Part shown: piece after piece, positions 24,880 to 32,988 of the stretch | How the letters are laid out: each line of letters begins with the position of its first letter | How positions within the stretch are numbered: position 1 is the first letter of the stretch | Assembly: GCA_020060215.1 (NCBI GenBank) | Contig: JAGVAP010000139.1 | Location: 1-51,758, forward strand | DNA from: Deltaproteobacteria bacterium | GTDB taxonomy: Bacteria; Desulfobacterota; DSM-4660; Desulfatiglandales; HGW-15 | DNA length: 51,758 bases | Reading direction: 5' to 3' | Made by a program: the position numbers and the translations under genes | Notes under the pieces: model-generated | Databases searched by the model: none | Told to the model about the DNA's origin: nothing | Seen by the model: only the letters and a program-made list of their open reading frames with translations

Positions 24880-26961
24880 ATGGAAAGAAAAAGCGAGCAA
24901 CTGAGGAACGTAGCCTTTATCGCCCACGTCGGTTCGGGGAAGACTTCCCTGGGGGAGGCGATCCTCTTTAACGGGAAAGCCACGACCCGGCTGGGAAAAG
25001 TGGATGACGGGACCTCCAACCTGGACTTCGAGCCGGAGGAGGTCAAGAGGAGGATCACGATCAGCACCGCTATTCATCACGCGAGCTGGAAAAGGCATAC
25101 CATCAACGTGATCGACGCCCCCGGTGACGACAATTTTCTCTCTGACACCAAGTCCTCCCTGCAGGCGGCCGACGCGGTCGTAGTGGTCGTGGACGCCACG
25201 GCCGGGGTGAAGGTCGGAACCCAGAAGGTGTGGGGTTTCGCGAATGAACGTTCCCTGCCGCGGCTGGTCTTCGTGAACAAGATGGACCGGGAAAGGGCCG
25301 ACTTCTTCCATGTCGTAGACGAGATTTCAAAGACATTCGAGGTCAAGGCCACCCCTGTGTTCCTGCCCATCGGTGCCGAGGAGTCGTTCCGCGGCCTGGT
25401 GGACCTGATCCGGCAGAAGGCCTACATCTATTCCAAGGACGGCAGCGGCAAGTTCGAGGAAACGGCCGTTCCCGCGGATATGGAAGAGGAGGCCGCCTCC
25501 TGGCGGGAGAAGATGGTCGAGAACATCGTAGAGGCAAACGATGCCCTCATGGAGAAGTATCTGGAAGGGGAATCGCTGACCCCCCAGGAGATCGAAGAGA
25601 CCTTCATCGCGGGAACCAAGTCAGGGATGGTCATCCCCATCCTGTGCGGCTCCGCTACGCTCAACATAGGCGTTCCCCAGCTCATGGACCTCATCGTGCA
25701 GGCCCTTCCGTCACCGGTAGATAGAGGGACGTATGCGGGGAGCCGGCCGAAAAGCGATCAGCGGGTGGAGCGGCGGCCGGATGCGAAAGAGCCCTTCTCA
25801 TCCATCGTCTTCAAGACCGTGGCGGACCCCTTTGCCGGAAAGCTCACCCTCGTCCGTGTGTTCTCGGGAACCTTGAGTTCGGATATGACCCCTTTCAATC
25901 CGAACAAGGGGATCAAGGAGAAGTTCGGCCAGATTTTTCTGCTGGAAGGGAAGAAGCAGCAGCCCGTGGACATGGCCATACCCGGGGACATCGTAGCCAT
26001 TCCCAAATTGAAGGAGACCGGGACCGGAGATACGCTGTGCCTGGACAACGACCCGATTGTCTTCAAGCCTGAAGAACCGCTGAAGCCGGTGATCTCCTAT
26101 GCCGTGGAAGCCAAGGTGAAGGGGAGCGAAGACAAGCTCTTTTCCTCCCTGGCCAAGCTCCTGGACGAGGACCCGACACTGCGCCTGGAGCGGGATCAGG
26201 CCACTTCCGAGATCGTCCTTTCCGGAACCGGCCAGATCCACCTCGAGGCCACCTGTGAAAAGCTGAGCCGCAAGTTCGGGGTGGAGGTGAATCTGAAACC
26301 CCTCAAGGTCCCCTATCGCGAGACCATCAAGAAGCCCGCGAATCAGGTCGTCTACCGGCACAAGAAGCAGTCGGGAGGGCGCGGACAGTTCGCCGAGGTC
26401 CACTTCGATGTATCCCCCAAGGAGCGCGGGGGAGGGTTCGAGTTCGAGAATGCCCTGGTCGGCATGAATGTCCCCCGCAATTTTGTGCCTGCCGTGGAAA
26501 AGGGGTTGGTCGAGTCCCTCCGGGGCGGTGTACTGGCGGGTTTTCCCGTGGTGGACTTGAAGGTCAGGTTCTATGACGGCAAGTCCCACGAGGTGGATTC
26601 GTCGGAGATGGCGTTCAAGATCGCGGCAAGCATGTGCCTGAAAAAGGCCCTTCAGGAGGCCACTCCCGTGCTTCTGGAGCCTGTCGTGAAGCTGGAGGTC
26701 ACCGTCCCCGAGGAGGCCATGGGCGATGTCATGGGGGACCTGAACAGCCGCAGGGGAAGGGTCCTGGGCATGGACAGCCGGGGAAAATTCCAGGTGATCA
26801 AGGCGCAGGCGCCCCTCTCGGAAGTGCTCCAGTATGCGATCGACCTGAACGCCCTCACGGGCGGCCGGGGGACATTCGAGATGGAACCCTCCCACTACGA
26901 GGAGGTGCCTCCCAACCTTGCCGAAAAGGTGATTGCCGAGACGAAGAAGGCGGCGGAATAG
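24880..26961 (+). CDS. EF-G paralogue (EF-G2-type translation GTPase)
   Basis: 693 aa with all five EF-G domains. The GTPase motifs depart from canonical EF-G: G1 is AHVGSGKT (15-22) instead of AHIDAGKT, G2 is KRRITIS rather than ERGITI, and G3 is DAPGDDNF (79-86), where Asp83 replaces the catalytic His of PGH. G4 NKMD (133-136) is normal. Domain IV (QSGGRGQFAEV) and the C-terminal segment GGRGTFEMEPSHYEEVP are intact. Such paralogues may act in ribosome recycling or stress rather than main elongation (inference from family). AAAGGAA lies before the ATG. The mogA-like gene follows four bases later. Confidence 0.88.
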   Translation: MERKSEQLRNVAFIAHVGSGKTSLGEAILFNGKATTRLGKVDDGTSNLDFEPEEVKRRITISTAIHHASWKRHTINVIDAPGDDNFLSDTKSSLQAADAVVVVVDATAGVKVGTQKVWGFANERSLPRLVFVNKMDRERADFFHVVDEISKTFEVKATPVFLPIGAEESFRGLVDLIRQKAYIYSKDGSGKFEETAVPADMEEEAASWREKMVENIVEANDALMEKYLEGESLTPQEIEETFIAGTKSGMVIPILCGSATLNIGVPQLMDLIVQALPSPVDRGTYAGSRPKSDQRVERRPDAKEPFSSIVFKTVADPFAGKLTLVRVFSGTLSSDMTPFNPNKGIKEKFGQIFLLEGKKQQPVDMAIPGDIVAIPKLKETGTGDTLCLDNDPIVFKPEEPLKPVISYAVEAKVKGSEDKLFSSLAKLLDEDPTLRLERDQATSEIVLSGTGQIHLEATCEKLSRKFGVEVNLKPLKVPYRETIKKPANQVVYRHKKQSGGRGQFAEVHFDVSPKERGGGFEFENALVGMNVPRNFVPAVEKGLVESLRGGVLAGFPVVDLKVRFYDGKSHEVDSSEMAFKIAASMCLKKALQEATPVLLEPVVKLEVTVPEEAMGDVMGDLNSRRGRVLGMDSRGKFQVIKAQAPLSEVLQYAIDLNALTGGRGTFEMEPSHYEEVPPNLAEKVIAETKKAAE

Positions 26962-26965
26962 GCGC

Positions 26966-27469
26966 ATGGAGATGGTCTTCAAAGCGGGCGTCCTGACCAT
27001 CAGCGACAAAGGGTCCCAGGGCAAGAGGGAGGACCTGAGCGGGGACGCCGCGGTCCGGATGCTGGAGTCCGAGGGGTATCAGGTCACCCGGCGGAAGATC
27101 GTCCCGGACGATCGGAGGAGGATCGCGGATACGCTGGTGGAGTGGGTCGATCGTGACTGCCTGTCCCTGGTTGTGACCACCGGTGGAACGGGGTTGAGCC
27201 CGACGGACGTGACCCCGCAGGCCATGCAGGAGGTGATCGATTTTCCTGTACCGGGGATCGCGGAGGCGATGCGGGCGGCGAGCATGCGGAAGACGGTCCA
27301 TGCCATGATCTCCAGGGCCATGGCGGGGGTGCGGAAGAGTTCGCTCATCATCAACCTGCCCGGGAGCCCCACCGGGGTGGAGGAGAATCTCGCCGTGGTC
27401 TTGCCGGCCCTCGAACATGCACTCATGAAACTGGGAGGAGATCCCACGGATTGCGCGCGGCCCTCATGA
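26966..27469 (+). CDS. mog: MogA/MoaB-family molybdopterin adenylyltransferase
   Basis: 167 aa from MEMVFKAGVLTISDKGS, four bases after the EF-G paralogue stop. The family motifs are TTGGTGLSPTDVTPQA, the acidic/serine substrate segment, and NLPGSPTGVEENL. It binds and adenylates molybdopterin before metal insertion, as expected in a cell with tungsten or molybdenum enzymes. MogA and MoaB cannot be told apart by eye. The transcript ends at the hairpins just downstream. Confidence 0.92.
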   Translation: MEMVFKAGVLTISDKGSQGKREDLSGDAAVRMLESEGYQVTRRKIVPDDRRRIADTLVEWVDRDCLSLVVTTGGTGLSPTDVTPQAMQEVIDFPVPGIAEAMRAASMRKTVHAMISRAMAGVRKSSLIINLPGSPTGVEENLAVVLPALEHALMKLGGDPTDCARPS

Positions 27470-27491
27470 GCCGGGCCTGACATTCCAAATA

Positions 27492-27511
27492 CCCGGGGCC
27501 CAAACCCCGGG
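27492..27511. other. 7-bp GC hairpin after mog
   Basis: CCCGGGG and CCCCGGG flank a CCCAAA loop, 20 bases after the mog stop. It is not followed by a T-run itself and lies just before the terminator at 27522. Confidence 0.6.
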
Positions 27512-27521
27512 AGATTCATAG

Positions 27522-27552
27522 CCCCCTCACCTTTGGGTGAGAGGGGTTTTTT
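27522..27552 (+). terminator. Rho-independent terminator of the EF-G paralogue-mog unit
   Basis: CCCCCTCACC and GGTGAGAGGGG pair with a one-base bulge around TTTG and are followed by TTTTTT. It lies 53 bases after the mog stop and points rightward. Confidence 0.85.
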
Positions 27553-27648
27553 CGTTCGGTTTCCTCATGATCTACACCCCTGCATACCTGTCTCCTGCTT
27601 TTCATTGGACGTCCGATCTTGGCCGTTCACTGTGCGACGTTCGTCTTT

Positions 27649-27972
27649 CTACTTGTTGGACGTCTCTTCCTCCAGCCAGCTCAGGTACTCCCGGCTCCCG
27701 GATTCGATCGGCAGGGCCACGATCTCCGGGACCTCATAGGGATGGACGCCCCGGATGCCTTGTTCGAGTCCCTGGAAGAGGCTTTTCCTGCTCTTGAGGA
27801 TGCAGAGCCACTCCTTCGCCTCCTCCACCTTGTCCTTCCATCGGTAGATGCTCGTAATGGGACCCAGGATTTGAGCGCACGCTGCCAGCCGCTTCTCGAC
27901 CATCGACCGGCCGATCCGTCTGGCATCCTCTTCCTTATCCATGGTGGTGAAGACCTGGATGTAGTCGTTCAT
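27649..27972 (-). CDS. cutA: Divalent-cation tolerance protein CutA
   Basis: 107 aa, full length for CutA1. VFTTMDKEEDARRIGRSMVE, EKRLAACAQILGPITSIYRW and HPYEVPEIVALPIESG are the conserved blocks. CutA forms stable ferredoxin-like trimers; its role in metal tolerance is disputed. The ATG has GAGGGG seven bases upstream. It is convergent with mog and is flanked by dispersed repeats on both sides. Confidence 0.95.
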   Translation of the reverse strand: MNDYIQVFTTMDKEEDARRIGRSMVEKRLAACAQILGPITSIYRWKDKVEEAKEWLCILKSRKSLFQGLEQGIRGVHPYEVPEIVALPIESGSREYLSWLEEETSNK

Positions 27973-28017
27973 GCGAGATCCCCTCTGTAGGAATGCTCAA
28001 TGCAGAATGCAGCTGAA

Positions 28018-28205
28018 GAATGTCCAATGTCCAAGTGAAAGAAGAAGACATTCACAGCACGACCGTTTCTCCCCCTGCTCCCGGCAAGTTGCTGAAACGG
28101 CCGGCACCAGGGGTTAGGGAATAGGGAACCTCGGAAACCCGCTTGTCCGGATCCTCCTTCTCCTCCCTTGGATATTGGACATTGGACATTCCACATTGGA
28201 CATTC
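28018..28205. repeat. Repeat (GAATGTCCAATGTCCAAG type) between the giant gene and cutA
   Basis: GAATGTCCAATGTCCAAG (28018-28035) faces CTTGGATATTGGACATTGG and further GGACATTC units (28157-28205). The whole 236-base gap is occupied by this and no gene is seen. It ends four bases from the stop of the giant gene. Confidence 0.65.
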
Positions 28206-28208
28206 GTT

Positions 28209-31200
28209 TCATCGTTGATTTTTCGTTCGCTGAGCCGTGGCCCTGATCCGGTCCATGGCCTCGTCGAATCTCCTTGCCACGAGGACCTCGAACTCCTTGC
28301 CCAGGAACTCGCGGTTTCCTGAGAGGTACCACTTGATGCTGTCCCAGTAGTCCCTCAGTTCGTGAGACTGGCTGATCCTCTTCAGAAAGGATTCGATTTC
28401 CTCCAGTTTCTCCTTCTTGAGCTCGTCCTTTCTAAGCTCGTAAAGATCGCTCAAACGGTGCTTCTGCTCTTCCGTGAAGCCGATGTCCAGGGAACGATTC
28501 AGCAGATCGGCGATGAGATTTCGGATGTCCGAGAACTCCCTCAGCTGTTCGATCTGGCGCTTCATCTGGTCGAGCATCTGATCGGTGATCTCTCTGAGGC
28601 GCCTGCTGAAGCTGTTTTCGAGCTCAAGCTCATAATCCCCCGTATAGAAGGGGTGCTCTCTCAGGGACCGAAGGGTGTAGTGGAAATAATTCTTCAGCTG
28701 CCCCTCGTCGGAGATCGCCTTCATATAGGCGCTTTTCCGGGTGATATCCACCGGGTCGACGAAGTCAACGGAGAGGACCCGCAGGTTTTCCTTTTTTCTG
28801 AAGACAATGCCGGTCGCGGTCTCGAAGAGGGCGTCGACCTCGAAGTTCTCCTCGTTCCACGTTCCCCCGGAGGGGAGTCTGCGCAGAAAGTCGTTCACCG
28901 CTTCAAAACGTTTCTCGATGGCCTTTCCGAGACCCAGGAAATCGAGACTGACGGGCCCCGTGCCCTTTTGCATCCTTGCGCCTCCGAGCAGCACAAGCCA
29001 GAGGAGCTTGAACTGGTTTTCGTAACTGAGAAAACCGCTCACCCTTTCGAACCCGAACAGACGGACCTCGTCCGTCACCAGCCTTCGAAGGATGAAGTGC
29101 CTCACCTTTTCAGGGCACCTTTGAAAAGCTTTATACATCCGCTGGGCCTCAAAGAGCTCCTTTTCGAAGGTCCCGTAGCCGATTCCGAAATGCCTCCTCT
29201 TCCGGTAGATGTAGCGCAGCGGCACCCTGGCGATGAAATGGGCGAGATCGGCGAACTCCACGTAGCGAATCCCCCGGAGCCTGAAGATCCTCTCCAGGGC
29301 GTAGATCATCTTCCCTGCCTCGAGATAGTTCCCCCTTTCCGATTCCAGCCACTCGAACGATTCGAGAGGGCCGGCGTGTGTGCCTTCCTGATGAAAGGCC
29401 TCCAGGGCCTTGAACAGGTGCCCTTTGGCTGCAAAGACCTCTTCCAGATGTTTGTCCGCCTTGGTCTCTCCCCCTATGATCCGATGGCAGAGGCTTCTGA
29501 ACTGGAGGAGCCTGTTCCCGAGTTCCTCGAGGATCATGTCTTCTCCGGTTGCATAGAACATGATGAAGGAGCTGAGGAAGATGGCATCGAAGAGGTCGAC
29601 GTCCTTGAGTCGAACCACGTCCTCCAGGGCGTAGAAAGAGAACTCGCCCCTGATCATGTGGAGCAGCAGGTCCTGATGTCTGATCAGCACCTTCAGGTAT
29701 CCGTAGGCCGCCTCGCTCAACCCGTACGTCTCGGCAAGCGGCTCCTCTTCCAGGATCAATGCCCCGGCGTGTCCACGGTCCGACGGGTGGACACGATCGA
29801 CATGCTTCTTTCTCAGGGAAGGGTGGAGACCGATCCCGCTCAGGATGAAAGACCTGACCAAGGCGTCCACGAGGGGCTGGTTTTTCCGGATGGTCCGAAC
29901 CAACCCCTCCAGGGTCTCGATCTGCGAATCATTCAGGCCGACGATCCCTGCAGTCATGGGACCGAACTCCCTCTGGGCGGCCTTGTGCAGGAGCCGGGAG
30001 TCCTGAAAACGGTTGCGGTCGCATTCCACCAGGGCCTGCAGCTTTTTTGTCCTCGCCAGGATGGATTCGATGAGCGCTTCCTTCCGGGATCCGCCTTCCA
30101 GGGAGAGCGTTCTCTCCACGGCCATCACTTCAGGGACCAGGAAATCCAGCAGGGCCGGACAATGGCGAATCAGGATCTCCAGCTCAGTGTGCACGGTCTG
30201 GGGTTGAAAAAGGGCGGTGATCAGGTCCGATCTCAGGAGGTCCCTCAGCCGCTGGGCCTTCCTGAACCATTCCCGCTCCCGTTCCGGCATCTTCGGTTCC
30301 GAATCGTCGTGGGAGAGGAGCCTTACATGGCTCCGGTAGAAACCCTCCACATTGGCGAAGACCCTTCCAAGGCGCTGAAGCTGCGAAACCGGCGTCTCGG
30401 AGGGTCGTCTTCCCCGGAACTGTTGGGTGAGGATCTCCAGCATCCTGAGATCCTCCTCCATGTCGACAAAGTAGATGTCCATCCCGCCGGTCTCACGGTT
30501 GATCTTCAGGCGGAAGCCGGTCCCGAGAATGAAGGCGCTCTCGTCATGGTAGAGGTGCTCGCTGAGCTGCTCAAGGGTTCGAGGGTCCAGGTACTTGGGA
30601 TTGATGGCCTCGATCCCCTCCACCAGTCTCCGAAGGTGGCGCTTGACGCCGGACGGATCCAGATCCGAGAAGATGGGATTGAAGTTGATCACCTCGTCCC
30701 TGGTGACGTTCACCGTGATCCAGAGAAGGGGAAAGACGAGCTCGCTGTCCAGGCTGCCGAAGATCCCCGCGGTCCCGTGGAACTCGGAATTGAGCAGTCT
30801 TCTGTAGAAGACGGCGGCCTGGAGCGGGTCGCCCTTGAAGTAGGTCTTCTCAAAGCGATCGATGGTGCGCCCCAGCCGAATCACCTTCTCGATCTCGCCC
30901 AGCTTGCCCTCGTCGTAGTCTGCGAGGCTCTCCTTCTCCATCTCACCCTTTTCGCTCAACTCCGCCCAGTTGGAAAGGAACTGGAAGTGGTTCATCATCT
31001 TCAGGATCTTGCGGATGGACTGCGTTCGGACCCCTCCGAGCGCGCCGGTTCGCTCCTCCTGGAGCCGATCCCATCCCAGGTCCCGGTTGGTCACCACGCG
31101 GACCATGCGCTGGTAGATGTCGAACAGCTCCGAGACCTCTTCCTCCTCCAGGGGCGCCTCCTTCGATGCCGAGGTCTCAGCCATGCTCATGAGACGGCAA

Positions 31201-32921
31201 TAGCGCAAGAAGCTGAGGGCCTGCAGGGGCTCCATGGCCCGGGCCAGGTCGGTCACGGGCCTCAGGGCCTTTTCGCTCATCTTGCCGGCAAGGACCCTTT
31301 CCAGCGCGGAATGGCCGACGACGATCAGAAAGATCTCTCTCAATTCGCCGGGGGGAAAACCGAACAGAGAGAGGGTCTCCAGGCTGTCGAGCATGCGGGT
31401 CTTGTTTCCCTCGATGCGGCCCGGGTTGAGGAAGGACTGGATCCTCTGGAGACGTCCCCTCTTGGCCAGGAGCCGAAGGACATGGGCCAGGGTCGGGTAC
31501 CTTCTCCTCTTGTTCTCCAGCGGCTCCTTGAGCCTGTCGATGAAGAGCTGGGAAAGCTCCTGATAACCCCCGCCCTTGATCTTGCGCAAGACGTCGAGTG
31601 TCTTGATCACATAGTCGTACGAGTCACGATTGTGGTCGATCAGCGGCAGCGGACAGCCGGAAAGTCTGGATCCGGCCACCTCTCTCTTCAGCTCGTCCAG
31701 CGTGATCTGCGGCGGTCTCTTCTGGCCCAGGTAGATCAACATGTAGCTGGGCAGGTAGGTACCGGTCGAAAACCTCCTCGCCCACTCCTCGCGGATGGCC
31801 TCGGGCACCAGGGGCTTCAGGAAGATCCGGCTGAAGTAAACGGACAGCAGTCTGGCCCAGGTCTTTTCCTGGTCATAGGAGAGCCGATCATGCAGGGGGA
31901 TATCCAGGTAAGGAAGCTTGTGGATCTCGTCGAGCCCGATCTCGGCGATGCGCCTGCCCCCCAGCAATCGGTCGATCTCCTCAGCCTCCACATAGGGCGG
32001 GTTCAGATATTTCTGGAAATCGAAGGTGTCCACCTCCAGGCGAGACGCCTGCGGTCGGTACCTCTTCCTGGTCTTGAAGATATGGGTGAAGAGCAGGAAG
32101 TTCTTTTCCTCCTGCTCTGTGCGGAAGAGGATCTTTGCGAGCGGATGCTGCCCGGAAGGAAACCGGTTGGCGATGATGAACAGCTCTCCCCCCGGTTTCA
32201 GAAGGCGATAGATCTTGCCCAGGAGATAGAGCGCGTAATCCTCCAGTCCCTTCTTGGAGACCATCCCGCCGGATCCGGGGCTGAAGCTTTCCTCGACCAG
32301 GAGCTCATAGAGATCCCGCGACACGATCACCAGATCGAGCGTGTCTCCCTGGGAACGGAGCCTCTCGAAGGAATCCAGGTGCACAAACTGGTGCTCCTTG
32401 AACCGGATGGTCAGTTCATTGAGGATCTGATCGTCCGCGTGGGTGACGAGGCCGATCCTGTGGCTCTCCTTGAGGTATTTTCGCCGATGGAAATCGACGA
32501 TCTTGCTGATCTCCTCGGTCTTGCTGCGCATAGCCGAGAGGGAGCTCGACAGCAGGTGGTGTGGGATCAGGTAGAACGGCTTACCCAGGCTGGAGAACCG
32601 GGTCAACAAGCCGAGGTTTCTGTAGATGCGGTTGATTTCCTTGTAGGCCAGCCGGGTCTGTTCCTGATTGTGAAGGGAGAGGGATTGAAGGATCTGCTGG
32701 TCCTTCGGGCTCAGGCGGTCGTAGATCTCGAAAAACCCAAAGCCATAGGCGTTTCCCCCGAAACGGCTGAGGAGCTTGGCCGGGTGTTTTCTCGCGGCAA
32801 AGGTCCCGGCAGGGATATCCTCAGGGTCGATCCCCATGGACTCGAATTCATGGGGTCGGATGGATCCAAAAGGATCTTCCTGAAGGAAACCTTCCAGAGA
32901 GTGGCCCTCGGCGCTTTCCAT
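28209..32921 (-). CDS. Giant (1570-aa) protein of unknown function
   Basis: No signal peptide and no clear membrane helices are seen, so it is probably cytoplasmic. Around 190-255 it has a class I methyltransferase-like end segment (LDLVIVSRDLYELL, YRLLKPGGELFIIANRFP), but no glycine-rich SAM-binding motif stands out before it. Around 1020-1080 a stretch (SGIGLHPSLRKKHVDRVHPS, then RGHAGALILEEEPL, later VLIRHQDLL) recalls the HD region of GlnD-type proteins, but the HD pair is not intact. The final 120 residues are strongly helical and charged. The rest is helical with many Arg, Leu and Glu. It stands alone between cutA and an acyl-CoA synthetase gene. An antisense open frame of similar length on the other strand is taken as a composition artefact. 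Confidence 0.85.
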   Translation of the reverse strand: MESAEGHSLEGFLQEDPFGSIRPHEFESMGIDPEDIPAGTFAARKHPAKLLSRFGGNAYGFGFFEIYDRLSPKDQQILQSLSLHNQEQTRLAYKEINRIYRNLGLLTRFSSLGKPFYLIPHHLLSSSLSAMRSKTEEISKIVDFHRRKYLKESHRIGLVTHADDQILNELTIRFKEHQFVHLDSFERLRSQGDTLDLVIVSRDLYELLVEESFSPGSGGMVSKKGLEDYALYLLGKIYRLLKPGGELFIIANRFPSGQHPLAKILFRTEQEEKNFLLFTHIFKTRKRYRPQASRLEVDTFDFQKYLNPPYVEAEEIDRLLGGRRIAEIGLDEIHKLPYLDIPLHDRLSYDQEKTWARLLSVYFSRIFLKPLVPEAIREEWARRFSTGTYLPSYMLIYLGQKRPPQITLDELKREVAGSRLSGCPLPLIDHNRDSYDYVIKTLDVLRKIKGGGYQELSQLFIDRLKEPLENKRRRYPTLAHVLRLLAKRGRLQRIQSFLNPGRIEGNKTRMLDSLETLSLFGFPPGELREIFLIVVGHSALERVLAGKMSEKALRPVTDLARAMEPLQALSFLRYCRLMSMAETSASKEAPLEEEEVSELFDIYQRMVRVVTNRDLGWDRLQEERTGALGGVRTQSIRKILKMMNHFQFLSNWAELSEKGEMEKESLADYDEGKLGEIEKVIRLGRTIDRFEKTYFKGDPLQAAVFYRRLLNSEFHGTAGIFGSLDSELVFPLLWITVNVTRDEVINFNPIFSDLDPSGVKRHLRRLVEGIEAINPKYLDPRTLEQLSEHLYHDESAFILGTGFRLKINRETGGMDIYFVDMEEDLRMLEILTQQFRGRRPSETPVSQLQRLGRVFANVEGFYRSHVRLLSHDDSEPKMPEREREWFRKAQRLRDLLRSDLITALFQPQTVHTELEILIRHCPALLDFLVPEVMAVERTLSLEGGSRKEALIESILARTKKLQALVECDRNRFQDSRLLHKAAQREFGPMTAGIVGLNDSQIETLEGLVRTIRKNQPLVDALVRSFILSGIGLHPSLRKKHVDRVHPSDRGHAGALILEEEPLAETYGLSEAAYGYLKVLIRHQDLLLHMIRGEFSFYALEDVVRLKDVDLFDAIFLSSFIMFYATGEDMILEELGNRLLQFRSLCHRIIGGETKADKHLEEVFAAKGHLFKALEAFHQEGTHAGPLESFEWLESERGNYLEAGKMIYALERIFRLRGIRYVEFADLAHFIARVPLRYIYRKRRHFGIGYGTFEKELFEAQRMYKAFQRCPEKVRHFILRRLVTDEVRLFGFERVSGFLSYENQFKLLWLVLLGGARMQKGTGPVSLDFLGLGKAIEKRFEAVNDFLRRLPSGGTWNEENFEVDALFETATGIVFRKKENLRVLSVDFVDPVDITRKSAYMKAISDEGQLKNYFHYTLRSLREHPFYTGDYELELENSFSRRLREITDQMLDQMKRQIEQLREFSDIRNLIADLLNRSLDIGFTEEQKHRLSDLYELRKDELKKEKLEEIESFLKRISQSHELRDYWDSIKWYLSGNREFLGKEFEVLVARRFDEAMDRIRATAQRTKNQR

Positions 32922-32931
32922 TGCACCTGAG

Positions 32932-32960
32932 ATTATAGGTAACAGGCCGCGGCGTGTCTA
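32932..32960 (-). promoter_or_regulatory. Promoter of the giant gene with almost no leader
   Basis: TAGACA (32960-32955), a 17-base spacer and TATAAT (32937-32932) on the minus strand. The predicted start of transcription is near 32925, only a few bases before the ATG at 32921. Either the mRNA is nearly leaderless or translation begins further in; the next Met (residue 29) has no ribosome site. Confidence 0.6.
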
Positions 32961-32988
32961 TCGGCACCAATGGAATATAACATTCTCC

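Noticed and set aside
28362..32930. Very long (about 1520-codon) open frame on the plus strand opposite the giant gene
   Set aside because: Its composition is typical of an antisense frame in GC-rich DNA, it has no ribosome site or recognisable motif, and the minus-strand gene has coherent protein-like sequence and a promoter.
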